Below are positions 35,367 to 45,642 of a DNA stretch of 64,000 nt, piece after piece. The position numbers were made by a program, and so were the translations under genes. The DNA lies in the NCBI GenBank assembly GCA_017445755.1, contig JAFSSE010000041.1:124001-188000 (forward strand), read 5' to 3'. The notes below the pieces were generated by a model, which ran no database searches, was not told where the DNA came from, and worked only from the letters and a program-made list of their open reading frames with translations. Source of the stretch: Bacteroidales bacterium (GTDB lineage Bacteria; Bacteroidota; Bacteroidia; Bacteroidales; UBA932). Each line of letters begins with the position of its first letter. Position 1 is the first letter of the stretch.

Positions 35367-38300
35367 ATGATCAAAACATTCAAACGTTTGGCACTCGCAA
35401 TCATTACATTGTTTGCGGGTATTGTATCCTATGCCCAGGTGACTACGTCCGCCATTAACGGCCGTGTCGTCGACGCACAGGGCGCTCCTCTCGAAGGCGT
35501 GGCGGTCATCGCAAGCCACCTTCCTTCGGGTACCGTCTACGGCGCCATCACCAATTCCGATGGCCGTTATACCATCCAGGGTATGCGTAGCGGCGGCCCC
35601 TACAAGGTTGAAGTTTCCTGCCTCGGCTATCAGAGTGTCGAGTACACGGACATCACCCTGAAGCTCGCAGAAAGCTATGGCCTCAACGCCCAGCTGAGCG
35701 ACGCCAGCGAATTCCTCTCCGAAGCGAAGGTAATCGCCGCCCCGACCTCGAAGTTCGCCCTCGAGGAGAAGACCGGTGCGACGACCAACATCTCCAACGC
35801 GGACATTCTCACCCTTCCTTCGACGAGCCGCAGCATTACGGATATCGCTAAACTTTCCCCTTACGGCGGAAATGGAATGAACATCGCAGGTGGTGACGGC
35901 CGTAGCGCCAACTTCACCGTTGACGGTGCAAACTTCAACAACAACTTCGGTCTTTCTTCGACCCTCCCTGGCGGCGGTATGCCGATCTCCATGGACGCTA
36001 TCGAGGAAGTTCAGATCGTGGTTTCCCCGTTTGATGTCCGCCAGTCCAACTTCATCGGCGGCGGTGTCAACGCCATCACCAAGTCCGGTACCAACACCGT
36101 GAAGGGAACCGCCTATGTTTATCACCAGAACGGCAAGCTCCGCGGAACCTATGTCGATGGTGACGAGGTTACCCAGGACCGCGATGAGAAGGAAACTGTT
36201 TACGGTGCGACCGTCGGCTTCCCGATCCTGAAGAACAAACTCTTCTTCTTCGGAAGCTTCGAGTACACCTCGAACCCTACCATGCCTAACTACTGGCGTC
36301 CCTCCACGAACGGTGTGGCCGACAAGGATGCATACATCTCCCGTACGACCGTTGCCGACATGCAGAGAGTCTCCGACTTCCTGAAGAACACCTATGGCTA
36401 CGACACGGGCGGCTGGTCCAACTACGGAAAGACCGAGAGCAACCTCAAGCTCCTCGCCCGTATCGACTGGAACATCAGCCAGAAGCACCACCTCGCCTTC
36501 CGTTACAACTTTACGACGAACTCCTACTGGGTTGGAACGAACGGCTCTTCCGCCGACTTCAACGACCCGACCGGAATCAAGGGTACCCGTATGAGCTACA
36601 ACCGTCTCTCCCAGTACTCGATGGCCTTCGTCAATTCGATGTACTCGATGGAGAACAACGTCCACTCCTTCTCGTTCGACCTCAACAGCCGCCTCGGAGA
36701 CAACCTCTCCAACCAGCTCCTCGTTACCTGGTCCAACATTGAGGATGTCCGTGGTTCCGACTCCGACAAGTTCCCCTTCATCGACATCCTGAACGGTTAC
36801 ACCGGTTCCATCGCCGGCGGAGACCTCAAGCAGACCCTCGAGCCGTACATGGCTGCCGGTTATGAGCTCTTCACCTGGTACAACGGTGTCCACAACCGCG
36901 TTCTCAACGCCAAGGACGATATCACCTACTACGCAGGCGCCCACAAGCTTACCGCAGGTGCCAGCTTCGAGTATCAGTTCGCTGACAACGCTTACATGAG
37001 GGAAGGTACCGGATACTACCGCTTCCGCAGCGTTGACGACCTCCTGAACGGTGCAGCTCCTGAAACCGTCGCCCTTACCTATGGTTACGGCGGCAACGAG
37101 ACTCCTTCCGCACGTATCCGCTTCACTCAGGTCGGTCTCTATGGCCAGGATGAGTGGGATGTCAACGACAAACTGAAAGTGACTGCCGGTGTTCGTTTCG
37201 ACACGATTCTCTACAACAACGCCGACCTGATGACGAATAACGCCATCTATGCGGTTGACTTCGGCGGAAAGAAGCTCGATACCGGCAAGTGGCCTGCGAC
37301 CAATGTCCAGGTTTCCCCCCGTATCGGTTTTACCTATGACATCTTCGGTGACAAGTCGCTGAAGGTCCGCGGCGGTACCGGTCTCTTCGCCGGCCGTCTC
37401 CCGCTCGTTTACATGACGAACATGCCTTCGAACGCCGCCATGTTCCAGCATCTGTCCGTTATGACGACCCAGTACAACACCGACGGAACCATTGCCGCCC
37501 GCAACCCGAACCTCGACGCCTTTGCGGCGAGCGCCAACGGTGGCAAGTTCCCGACCGCTACTGCTGACATCCTCGCGAAGCTCAACAAGCTCGATCCGGC
37601 CAACAACCCGACCGACATCACTCCTAAGGACGGCGCCCTCCAGTCGACCGTCAACGGTGTGGACCCGAACTTCAAGATGCCTCAGGTATGGAAGACTTCC
37701 CTCGCCCTCGACATGCGTCTCCCTACCTCCTTCCCGTTCAGCATGACCGCCGAAGGAACCTTCAACAAGACCATCAACGGTACTCTTATCGCCAACTGGA
37801 ACAATACGGACAACACTACCTGGCCGACCTGGTCCGGTCCTGACAACCGTCACGTATATGGCACCTACAGCAACTACACCAAGTATCCTTGCTATGTGCT
37901 GACCAATACCAACAAGGGTTACGGTTGGATCTTCGTCCTCTCCGCCAGCGCAGAGCCGGTCAAGAACCTCAAGATCAACGCATCCTATACCCATACCGAG
38001 CAGTATGAGGTTACCGGTATGCCTGGTAACAACGCCGAGTCCGTGTTCACCGGTCTCCCGACCGTCGACGGCCCGAACTTCGCCGTTCTCCACGGTTCCC
38101 AGTATGTCCGTCCTGACCGCCTCATGGCCTCCGTTTCCTATCGTCTCCCGATCGGAACCACGCTCAGCGTCTTCTATCAGGGCTACACTCCTACCGGAAA
38201 CAGCTACCTCTATTCCAACGATGTCAATGGCGACGGTGTAAAGCAGGATCTTATCTATATCCCTGCCACCAAGGACGAAATCAAGTGGACCTCCGCTGCC

Positions 38301-38702
38301 GAAGCTGACAAGTTCTGGAACTTCCTCGAGCAGGATTCCTACCTCTCGACCCACAAGGGCCAGTATGCCGAGTCATACGCCGTCCACGCTCCGATGGTCC
38401 ACTATGTTGACCTCAGGGCTACCCAGGACTTCAAGATCCGCATCGGAAAGAGCGTCAATACACTCCAGCTCAGCTGCGACCTCATGAATGTTGGCAACCT
38501 CCTGAACAACAGCTGGGGCGCTATCAACATCTTCGACGAGAGCGTCAACGAAGGCCAGATCCTTACCATGGATCACCTTGAGAACGGCGAGCCCGTCTTC
38601 AAGACCAATTTCAAGGGTGACTCCCCCAAGACCTGGAACCACTCCCACTCCGTTGGCTCGCTGTGGTATCTCCAGCTTGGTCTCAAGTATATGTTTAATT
38701 AA
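35367..38702 (+). CDS. Oar-like TonB-dependent outer-membrane receptor with carboxypeptidase-regulatory domain
   Basis: The 1111-residue protein has a Sec signal (ending SYAQ, about residue 23) and a CarboxypepD_reg-like beta-sandwich at about 26-110, with INGRVVDAQGAPLEGVAV. The plug region contains GGDGRSANFTVDGANFNNNF and QIVVSPFDVRQSNFIGGGVN, characteristic of the OmpA-related/Oar group rather than SusC. The rest is a large barrel ending LQLGLKYMFN. Such receptors move large or unusual substrates, and some work with secreted proteins. It lies 14 bp upstream of a giant lipoprotein gene, its probable surface partner. Substrate unknown. Confidence 0.93.
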   Translation: MIKTFKRLALAIITLFAGIVSYAQVTTSAINGRVVDAQGAPLEGVAVIASHLPSGTVYGAITNSDGRYTIQGMRSGGPYKVEVSCLGYQSVEYTDITLKLAESYGLNAQLSDASEFLSEAKVIAAPTSKFALEEKTGATTNISNADILTLPSTSRSITDIAKLSPYGGNGMNIAGGDGRSANFTVDGANFNNNFGLSSTLPGGGMPISMDAIEEVQIVVSPFDVRQSNFIGGGVNAITKSGTNTVKGTAYVYHQNGKLRGTYVDGDEVTQDRDEKETVYGATVGFPILKNKLFFFGSFEYTSNPTMPNYWRPSTNGVADKDAYISRTTVADMQRVSDFLKNTYGYDTGGWSNYGKTESNLKLLARIDWNISQKHHLAFRYNFTTNSYWVGTNGSSADFNDPTGIKGTRMSYNRLSQYSMAFVNSMYSMENNVHSFSFDLNSRLGDNLSNQLLVTWSNIEDVRGSDSDKFPFIDILNGYTGSIAGGDLKQTLEPYMAAGYELFTWYNGVHNRVLNAKDDITYYAGAHKLTAGASFEYQFADNAYMREGTGYYRFRSVDDLLNGAAPETVALTYGYGGNETPSARIRFTQVGLYGQDEWDVNDKLKVTAGVRFDTILYNNADLMTNNAIYAVDFGGKKLDTGKWPATNVQVSPRIGFTYDIFGDKSLKVRGGTGLFAGRLPLVYMTNMPSNAAMFQHLSVMTTQYNTDGTIAARNPNLDAFAASANGGKFPTATADILAKLNKLDPANNPTDITPKDGALQSTVNGVDPNFKMPQVWKTSLALDMRLPTSFPFSMTAEGTFNKTINGTLIANWNNTDNTTWPTWSGPDNRHVYGTYSNYTKYPCYVLTNTNKGYGWIFVLSASAEPVKNLKINASYTHTEQYEVTGMPGNNAESVFTGLPTVDGPNFAVLHGSQYVRPDRLMASVSYRLPIGTTLSVFYQGYTPTGNSYLYSNDVNGDGVKQDLIYIPATKDEIKWTSAAEADKFWNFLEQDSYLSTHKGQYAESYAVHAPMVHYVDLRATQDFKIRIGKSVNTLQLSCDLMNVGNLLNNSWGAINIFDESVNEGQILTMDHLENGEPVFKTNFKGDSPKTWNHSHSVGSLWYLQLGLKYMFN

Positions 38703-38716
38703 TCACATAACCTGGC

Positions 38717-41700
38717 ATGAAACTTAACAGAATCATCCTCGGTATCTTCGCCGGCGCAGCCCTTCTCTGGGGCTGTCAGCCGGACAATGCCGTAAATGCG
38801 GGTGACGGTGTCATCACTGTCGACCCTTCAATCGTTGAGGCCGCCAGCGCCGGCGAGACCCTTACCCTTTCGGTAACGTCTTCCGAGGCCTGGACAGCCA
38901 AGAGTGAATCCGACTGGGTCACTATTTCTCCTGCAAGCGGAGCGGCTTCCGCATCTACCGTAAAAGTATCCGTAACCGTTGGGAAGAATCCCAATGAGAA
39001 GGCCCGTTCGGCTGAGATTACCTTTACCGCCGGTGCTTCCAAGAAGATTGTCTCCATTACCCAGAAAGCAGGCGGTATCGAATACGGTACGCTTGAAAAT
39101 CCTTATACCGTCGCAAAGGTTGTCGAATTCTGCGGCGACCTCGCTGACAAGACCCCGACCTCCGCGTCGTACTATGTAAAGGGTATCGTAAGCCAGGTTG
39201 TCGAGGAGTTCGGCACCCAGTATGGTAACGGTACCTTCTGGATTTCCGATGACGGATCCAGGGACGGTGCCCAGTTCGAGGCATACCGTATCCTCTACCT
39301 CGAGAATGAGAAATGGGCCCAGAAGCACGTTGACGCCAAGGCGAAGAATGTCGCCGTCGGTGATGTCGTCGTGATCTACGGTCCTGTCCAGAACTACGGC
39401 GGTACCCCTGAGACCGCTTCCGGCGCCTACCTCTATTCCATCGAGGAGGGAACCGCTCCGATTCTTTCATGCTCCAACGCCGAGCAGACTGTCGTCGCTT
39501 CCACGACCGAGGTGAAATTCACCATCACCCCCGCCAATGTCTCTGCTTGGACCGCAAAGGCGAAGGAGACCTATGACTGGGTCACCGACTTTACGAAGAG
39601 CGGTGAAGGTGAGTCCGACCTTACGGTCACCATCCAGCCGAATACCGGCACCGAGGCACGTACCGCTGTCTTTGTAGTCTCCGCTGAAGGTGCTGCCGAC
39701 ATCGAGGTCTCCCTGACCCAGGCCGCCCCGGCTGTCGCTACTACGGTTGCAGAGCTCGTCGCCCTCATTACCTCGACCGACAGCAAGAATCCTTCCGTCT
39801 ATGAGGCCAACATCCCGGAGACCGCTCCGATTGTCGTTTCCTATGTAAATGGCGGCAACGTCCATATGGAAGACGCTACCGGCGGTATCCTCTTATACAA
39901 GACCGACTCCGGCCTTGCCGCAGGCGACAAGATTTCAGGCAAGCTCTCAGGTACCGGTTATATCTTCAACGGCCTTCCCGAGATTACCGCATTGGGTGAT
40001 GCATATGTAAAGACCGCAGGTACCGATATCCCCGAGACCGTCGTTACCATCTCCGCCCTACTTACCGATTTCGATAAGTACATGAGCCGCCGCGTCAAAC
40101 TCGAGAACGTCACTGTGACGAAGGTTGTCGATGACGCCAACCGTACCGGCGAAGTCGCCCAGGGCGATGACAAGATCGCGGTCTATGCGGGTCTCAAGAA
40201 CTCCGGGCTCACCCTTGCCGAAGGCGCCACTGGCGACCTCATCTGCTTCCCTCATCCTTACAAGGACAGCAAGCAGGTCTACTTCTGGGACAACGCCGAC
40301 TTCTCCGGCGGAGCTACCAAGCTCACGACCATCAAGTCTGCTGACGACTGGGCCAAGTTCGCCGCAGCCGCAGCCGAGTATACCGCTGAAGAGACCGTCA
40401 CCCTTGCCGCTGACATTACCGTCACCGCACCGGTCGATACTCTCTTCTGCAACTTCGACGGTGGTAACCACACCGTTACCTACGCATTCACCGCCGGAGA
40501 AAACGACGGACTCAAGGATGCTTCAGGTAGTGTAATCGAAGGCAATGAGAAGAAAGCGAACCTCGGTCTTTTCCGCGTCGTAAAGAACGTCAAGGTCAGT
40601 AATGTAAAGACCGCCGGTTCCATTGCGTTCGCCCCCGCAGCCGGTTCCGGTACGTACCATATAGGCGGTATCGCCGGTATGGCTCGTGCGGGAGTTACCC
40701 TTGAGAACTGCGTGAACGGCGTCGACATCCTCGCCACTACAAAGGTTACCCACCACGAAGGCGGTATCATCGGTTACACCGAGCCCGCCGACGGCGCTCC
40801 GGTTAAAATCAGCGGCTGTACCAACAACGGTAAAGTCGAAATGGTTATTGACGGAGCTTCAAATGCTTCCCAGATCGGCGGTATTGTGGGCCATATCCAA
40901 CTCAGCGCCGATGTTCTCTCCTGCGTCAACAACGGAATTGTCAACTATACAGGTACCGGTACCCCCCGTATCGGCGGTGTGGTCGGCTATGCCAATTTCC
41001 CGACGGACATCAAGTTTGTCGACTGTATTAATAACGGAGCTGTTTCCTCGCTTGCCGTCGGAACATCTACGTCCACTTCTTATAGCTATGCAGGAGGTAT
41101 TTCCGGGTACTACGGAACCTCAACCGCAGATGGATATGCCGGAAGCGGCACCGTAGTTTATACCAACTGCGTCAACAACGGCGATATTACCATTGACTGC
41201 GGAACCGCTTCCACCAAATTCCGTAACCGCGCCGGCGGTATTGCCTCCCTGATTTCCTGCGGAACCGGAACGGCGACTCTGACCGGCTGCGAAAACAATG
41301 GTAAGATAAGTATCCTGAACGCCAAGGGTAACGGTGGCCACGCAGGTGGTATTGCGGGTTATGTTGAGTCCACATCAACAGCTACATTCGACTCCTGCAC
41401 CAACGACGCTACGATTATCAATGAAACAGGCAATTATGCCAACAGCAGCACCGCGGCGATTCTCGGATCCCTTGCGGCCAATGCCAACGATGCAACTCAC
41501 TCAGCTGTCAACTCCACGTTCAAGAATGTCAAGGTTACGGCTAACACTGTAATCAGCTCGACGACCGCCGGAGCAACTTCAAAGCTTGGCATCATCCTCG
41601 CTCCTCAGGTTGCAATCACAACCGATATGACCGGTGAAGTAGCCGCCTGCAAGATTATCCGCGGCGCAACTACGACCGAAATTACGGCTGAGAACTATCA

Positions 41701-43318
41701 GGATTACCTCGTTCAGGTCAAGGGCACAGCCAGCACCGCCGGCGTCACCTTCGCAGGTGCCTCCGAGCCGGCCGGCATCAAGACGGCAGCAGAGCTCCTC
41801 GCCTACCTTGCCAATCCGACTGAGGATCAGGTAATTGGAAAGGACATCGATATGACCGGTGTAACCGTCGTTCCCGCGACTGATTTCACCTTCACTCTCG
41901 ATGGCCAGAACCATTCTATCAAGGGGCTCAGCGGTTCCCAGCCGCTCTTCCTCAAGAACAGCGGTACCATTAAGAACATCGTTACCGAAGGCGCACTTAC
42001 CCCTTCAGACAAAGAATTCGCCGTTATCGCCAAGGAGAACGCCGGAACCATCGAGAACGTAGTCAACAAGGCCACTGTCACCTATTCAATCGGGGCGGCT
42101 GAGGACTATATCCTTATGGCAGGTATCGCAGCCAAGACCTCTGGTACGATCAAAGACTGCGTCAACGAAGGTGCTGTCACTATCACTTCCACGAGCTCTG
42201 TCAAGGGTGTCGGTCTCGGCGGTATCGTGGCTTATCAGGATGCCGCGGTTTCCGGCTGCGTCAATAAGGGTGACATTTCCCTTTCCGCAGTGAACGTCTC
42301 CGCGAAGTCTACGGTTTATGACGCCTCAGGTGTCCTTCCCAATATCGGAGGTGTTGCCGGTTTGGGCGGAAAGACCGGATTTGCTCTTACGGACTGCGAG
42401 AACTACGGAAAGGTCAGCTACTCCCTGTCCGGAGCGGATGTCGACCTTACAGCCAACCTCAACCGCAACCAGATTGGTGGCGTTGTCGGTGGTCCTGTAG
42501 GCCCTGTAACCGGCTGCAAGAACTTCGGCGAGGTCAACGTTTCCCTCAAGCACAGTACTCCCGGTACAGGGCTCGGCAAAGAGATGATTGTCAATGTCGG
42601 CGGTATCGGCGGCGGCGACTATCTGTTTACCAGCACTAGCGGAACCTTCGCCAATACGAGCTACACGAACTGCGTCAATGAGGGTAATGTTACTGTAGAC
42701 AGCGACGCCTCCGCTTCCAACTCTGCCATCGGCGGTATCGTCGGATGGCCTGGCCAGGAGAAAGCCATTACCGACATTAAGACCAGCGGATGCACCAATA
42801 AGGGTACTATTACCGGACGGGGTGCAATGAAGTGCCGTCTTGGCGGTATCCAGGGCGGAACCGGCGTTATCGAGAACTGTGTAAACGAGGGTAATATCGT
42901 CCTCGAGTCCGGCAATGTCGCTTCCGCAATCGGCTCTGTCGCCGGTTTCCATTCCCAGGGTCACGCCCTCACCGGCAGTAAGGCCGGCGGAAAGGTCGAG
43001 GCCAAGGTTGAACTCACAGGCGGATGCGGCGGCCTGATCGGCAACATCGGAAATGCCGCCCATACGACCGGCGAGGGCTGCGAGGTTAATGCAGAAATCG
43101 TCATGGCAACGCCGGATGCGACGACAACCGGTCTTGTTGTAGGAAAGTTCAACGGTAATACCAAGGCAATCACGCTCGGAACGGCTGAGAGCCCCATCAA
43201 GGTCTCCGGATCCGTCAACGGAACTGCCGTAACTGCTGATAATTACGCCAGCTACCTTTATGGTTCTGCTAATTACACCGCCGGAACCCACGTTATCAAC
43301 GCTGTCTTCGGCAATTAG
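38717..43318 (+). CDS. Giant multidomain surface lipoprotein (BACON, OB-like, GLUG-like repeats)
   Basis: The 1533-residue lipoprotein (LLWGC, Cys 20) shows, in order: a BACON module (about 33-118), an OB-like module like those at 43707 (about 120-246, YYVKGIVSQV then VAVGDVVVIYGPVQNYGG), a second BACON module (to about 335), another OB-like region (about 340-525), and then roughly 1000 residues of repeats. The repeats follow the pattern GGI(V/A)G, a short spacer, then C-x-N-x-G-x-(I/V), like the GLUG motif, and should form a beta-helix or solenoid stalk. No catalytic residues are recognisable. With the Oar-like receptor just upstream it probably forms a surface binding and uptake or adhesion unit. 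Confidence 0.88.
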   Translation: MKLNRIILGIFAGAALLWGCQPDNAVNAGDGVITVDPSIVEAASAGETLTLSVTSSEAWTAKSESDWVTISPASGAASASTVKVSVTVGKNPNEKARSAEITFTAGASKKIVSITQKAGGIEYGTLENPYTVAKVVEFCGDLADKTPTSASYYVKGIVSQVVEEFGTQYGNGTFWISDDGSRDGAQFEAYRILYLENEKWAQKHVDAKAKNVAVGDVVVIYGPVQNYGGTPETASGAYLYSIEEGTAPILSCSNAEQTVVASTTEVKFTITPANVSAWTAKAKETYDWVTDFTKSGEGESDLTVTIQPNTGTEARTAVFVVSAEGAADIEVSLTQAAPAVATTVAELVALITSTDSKNPSVYEANIPETAPIVVSYVNGGNVHMEDATGGILLYKTDSGLAAGDKISGKLSGTGYIFNGLPEITALGDAYVKTAGTDIPETVVTISALLTDFDKYMSRRVKLENVTVTKVVDDANRTGEVAQGDDKIAVYAGLKNSGLTLAEGATGDLICFPHPYKDSKQVYFWDNADFSGGATKLTTIKSADDWAKFAAAAAEYTAEETVTLAADITVTAPVDTLFCNFDGGNHTVTYAFTAGENDGLKDASGSVIEGNEKKANLGLFRVVKNVKVSNVKTAGSIAFAPAAGSGTYHIGGIAGMARAGVTLENCVNGVDILATTKVTHHEGGIIGYTEPADGAPVKISGCTNNGKVEMVIDGASNASQIGGIVGHIQLSADVLSCVNNGIVNYTGTGTPRIGGVVGYANFPTDIKFVDCINNGAVSSLAVGTSTSTSYSYAGGISGYYGTSTADGYAGSGTVVYTNCVNNGDITIDCGTASTKFRNRAGGIASLISCGTGTATLTGCENNGKISILNAKGNGGHAGGIAGYVESTSTATFDSCTNDATIINETGNYANSSTAAILGSLAANANDATHSAVNSTFKNVKVTANTVISSTTAGATSKLGIILAPQVAITTDMTGEVAACKIIRGATTTEITAENYQDYLVQVKGTASTAGVTFAGASEPAGIKTAAELLAYLANPTEDQVIGKDIDMTGVTVVPATDFTFTLDGQNHSIKGLSGSQPLFLKNSGTIKNIVTEGALTPSDKEFAVIAKENAGTIENVVNKATVTYSIGAAEDYILMAGIAAKTSGTIKDCVNEGAVTITSTSSVKGVGLGGIVAYQDAAVSGCVNKGDISLSAVNVSAKSTVYDASGVLPNIGGVAGLGGKTGFALTDCENYGKVSYSLSGADVDLTANLNRNQIGGVVGGPVGPVTGCKNFGEVNVSLKHSTPGTGLGKEMIVNVGGIGGGDYLFTSTSGTFANTSYTNCVNEGNVTVDSDASASNSAIGGIVGWPGQEKAITDIKTSGCTNKGTITGRGAMKCRLGGIQGGTGVIENCVNEGNIVLESGNVASAIGSVAGFHSQGHALTGSKAGGKVEAKVELTGGCGGLIGNIGNAAHTTGEGCEVNAEIVMATPDATTTGLVVGKFNGNTKAITLGTAESPIKVSGSVNGTAVTADNYASYLYGSANYTAGTHVINAVFGN

Positions 43319-43341
43319 TACTTCACTGTAAAGTTTTTTAA

Positions 43342-43368
43342 GGGTGGCCGATTCGGTCACCCTTTTTT
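43342..43368 (+). terminator. Intrinsic terminator after the giant lipoprotein gene
   Basis: GGGTGGCC (43342-43349) pairs with GGTCACCC (43355-43362) with one G-T pair and a 5-nt loop, followed by six T residues. Confidence 0.85.
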
Positions 43369-43419
43369 GACGTTTCGTGATCAAGGACGGATGCTTGTTG
43401 TCCAGTCCTCCTAAATGTC

Positions 43420-43525
43420 GTGGCGCGGAACAAATTATTACACAACAAATTACGCAAGATGACATACTGATTTTCAGGTACGTCGTTTATGATAAAAAGT
43501 TGACCATAAGGCACTTTCGCGCCAC
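43420..43525. repeat. 106-bp palindromic element, copy C (REP/MITE-like), solitary
   Basis: It begins GTGGCGCGGAACAA and ends CTTTCGCGCCAC. It aligns without gaps to copies A and B, with the inner hairpin at the same offset (ACATACT at 43462, GGTACGT at 43477) and CGTTT after it. No transposase gene is nearby; the copy lies between the terminator and the next operon. The rest of 43526-43643 shows no recognisable feature. Confidence 0.85.
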
Positions 43526-43643
43526 GGGTTTTCATTCAAACTAAACAATACTTATATTGAACCTTGAACTGAGGGACTGAGGGCAGAGGACAAACTTTTT
43601 TCAGCACTATACGGTAGGGGTTAAAAATTTCTAAAAATATTGG

Positions 43644-43651
43644 TATATTTG
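43644..43651 (+). promoter_or_regulatory. Probable -7 element of the OB-module/nuclease operon
   Basis: TATATTTG matches TAnnTTTG exactly, 55 bp upstream of the ATG at 43707. No clear -33 TTTG is present. Confidence 0.55.
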
Positions 43652-43706
43652 CATGATATGGGACAGAATTGACGAAGAGAAGATAACAAAAATAATATCA
43701 AATAAA

Positions 43707-45641
43707 ATGAAAACAAGAAGTTTGCTGCTGATGGCCCTGACGCTGGTGCTGAGCGTCTCCTGCGACCTCCTGTCGCAAAACGAAGAAGACTTCGGGGAAG
43801 CCGATATCCAGGTGAATCCGACGACCCTCTCCTTCGACCAGGGAGTTTCTTCAAGGACAGTTACAATCCTTGCGACCCGCCCCTGGCAGGCGGAATTCAG
43901 CGAAAGCTGGATTGCGGTTGATCCCGCCAAGGGCCCTGCATCCCTGTCAGGACAGGAAATTACCATTACAGTCCTCGAGAACAAATCCGTCGAGCGCACG
44001 GGGAAGGTCGTCTTCAACGCCGGTATTGTCAGCGCATCGCTGACCCTTACCCAGCCGGGCGACGGAAGCCAGGGAAACGGCTCCGCGGAGAGTCCCTATA
44101 CGGTAAATGCCGCCATGGAGATTATCTCAGGGATGAATTCGTCCGAAAGCAAGACCGTCTATGTCAAGGGTAAGGTTTCGAAACTTGGAGAGTTCGGCGG
44201 ATCCTACGGGAACTATACCTACTATATTTCCGACACTGACTCGACAAGGACCAACCTCGAGGTGTACCGCGGGTATGGACTCAATAAGGCGAAATTCACC
44301 TCGGCTGACGACCTGAAACTCGGAGACGAAGTCGTAGTCTACGGAGATGTCGTAAACTTCAAGGGGAACACTCCCGAATTCACTTCCGGAAGCCAGCTCG
44401 TTTATCTCAACGGGCAGACGGCGCCCATCGTCGAAGAGACTCCTGGAACGCCCGAAGGCGCGGGAACTGCCGAGAGCCCCTTCAATGTAGCCGCAGCAAT
44501 CGCCAAGTGCCAGGAAATCGGAACGACCGCATCGACGGACAAGTACTATGTCAAGGGCATCGTGACCGGCTCAAACGGCATCGACGCGTCCTGGGGCAAT
44601 GCAACCTTCTATATCAAGGATGCGAACGCCACCGCGACCTTCTATATCTATCGCTGCTTCTCCTTCGACGGGGCTCAGTTTACGACAAACGATGTCTTCA
44701 AGGAAGGTGACGAGGTCGTCGTCTGCGGTCCTCTCGTAAACTATCAGGGCAACACTCCCGAGATGACTACCGGCGGATTTCTCGTCACGGTCAACGGTGC
44801 CGGAGCTCCCGAGCCCGTGGTCGGTACGCCGGAGGGCAGCGGAACGGCAGAGAGCCCCTTCAATGTCTCCGCGGCAATCGCAAAGGCAAAGGAGACCGGC
44901 GAAACCGAGACTACGGATTCCTACTATGTCAAGGGAACGATTAAGGGCAGCATTGACCTCAGCGCGACGAACGGCAATGTTTCCTTCAATATTACCGACG
45001 GGGGAGAAACGACGGCTGTGTTCAGGATCTTCCGCGCGGTCGGCTTCGGCGGCGCCGCCATGGTCGGTGATGAAATCATCAAGGAAGGCGACGAGGTCGT
45101 AATCTGCGGAAAGATTGTCAATTATCAGGGTAAGACCCCCGAAACGGCCCAGGGTGCATCTTTCGTCTCGATTAACGGGAAGACCGAATTCGAGAGGAAG
45201 GAAACCGAGCCGGTTACGGGAGATGCCGCTGAGTTCGCGAGTAATATTTCCTTCTCGGCCGGGACCAATGCCTATACCGAGAAAGCGACAGTGAACGGAA
45301 TTGCCGACGTAGTTGTATATAAGCTCGGAAAGAGCTCGGCTGCCGGCGAGGCGACCGTAACGATTCCTGCAGGAACGAAGTCCATCTCCTTCTATGGAGT
45401 CTCCTGGAAGGCCAAGGAAGCGACCCTGGATATCAAGATTGGCGGATCTTCGGTCTATACCCAGGCGCTTGCCGCCAACGAAGGCGCCTCCAACAACTCC
45501 CCGTATACTCTGACGGTAACCTCTTCCGACAAGTACACGTACGCTTTTGACACCGCGCTCACCGAAGCGGTTACGGCGACAGTGACGACCACTGGGACCA
45601 ATACCCGTGTCATCCTCTTCGGCATTCAGGCCGCCAAGTAG
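43707..45641 (+). CDS. Surface lipoprotein with BACON module and three tandem OB-like modules
   Basis: The ATG at 43707 gives an SPII signal (LSVSC); in-frame codons from 43653 have no such role. The 644-residue product has a BACON-type domain (about 28-125) and then three copies of a module of about 115-125 residues. Each opens with (G/S)AESP(F/Y)(T/N)V and contains YVKG, YYI or FYI and then GDEVVV(Y/C)G followed by VNYQGNTPE. Similar modules are found in DUF5689-type and YhcR-type nucleic-acid-binding OB folds. A C-terminal beta-sandwich (about 510-644) follows. First gene of an operon with two nuclease-like proteins and a TonB receptor. Nucleic-acid binding is inferred. Confidence 0.85.
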   Translation: MKTRSLLLMALTLVLSVSCDLLSQNEEDFGEADIQVNPTTLSFDQGVSSRTVTILATRPWQAEFSESWIAVDPAKGPASLSGQEITITVLENKSVERTGKVVFNAGIVSASLTLTQPGDGSQGNGSAESPYTVNAAMEIISGMNSSESKTVYVKGKVSKLGEFGGSYGNYTYYISDTDSTRTNLEVYRGYGLNKAKFTSADDLKLGDEVVVYGDVVNFKGNTPEFTSGSQLVYLNGQTAPIVEETPGTPEGAGTAESPFNVAAAIAKCQEIGTTASTDKYYVKGIVTGSNGIDASWGNATFYIKDANATATFYIYRCFSFDGAQFTTNDVFKEGDEVVVCGPLVNYQGNTPEMTTGGFLVTVNGAGAPEPVVGTPEGSGTAESPFNVSAAIAKAKETGETETTDSYYVKGTIKGSIDLSATNGNVSFNITDGGETTAVFRIFRAVGFGGAAMVGDEIIKEGDEVVICGKIVNYQGKTPETAQGASFVSINGKTEFERKETEPVTGDAAEFASNISFSAGTNAYTEKATVNGIADVVVYKLGKSSAAGEATVTIPAGTKSISFYGVSWKAKEATLDIKIGGSSVYTQALAANEGASNNSPYTLTVTSSDKYTYAFDTALTEAVTATVTTTGTNTRVILFGIQAAK

Positions 45642-45642
45642 T

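Noticed and set aside
35358-38354. A 998-codon open frame antisense to the Oar-like receptor gene
   Set aside because: GC-rich codon use leaves the opposite strand open; the sense frame has signal peptide, domain motifs and barrel end, while the antisense product is low-complexity and matches no family.
40500-43300. CRISPR-like or tandem DNA repeat array in the giant lipoprotein gene
   Set aside because: The periodicity is at the protein level (GLUG-like units) with variable spacing and diverged DNA, in an open reading frame.
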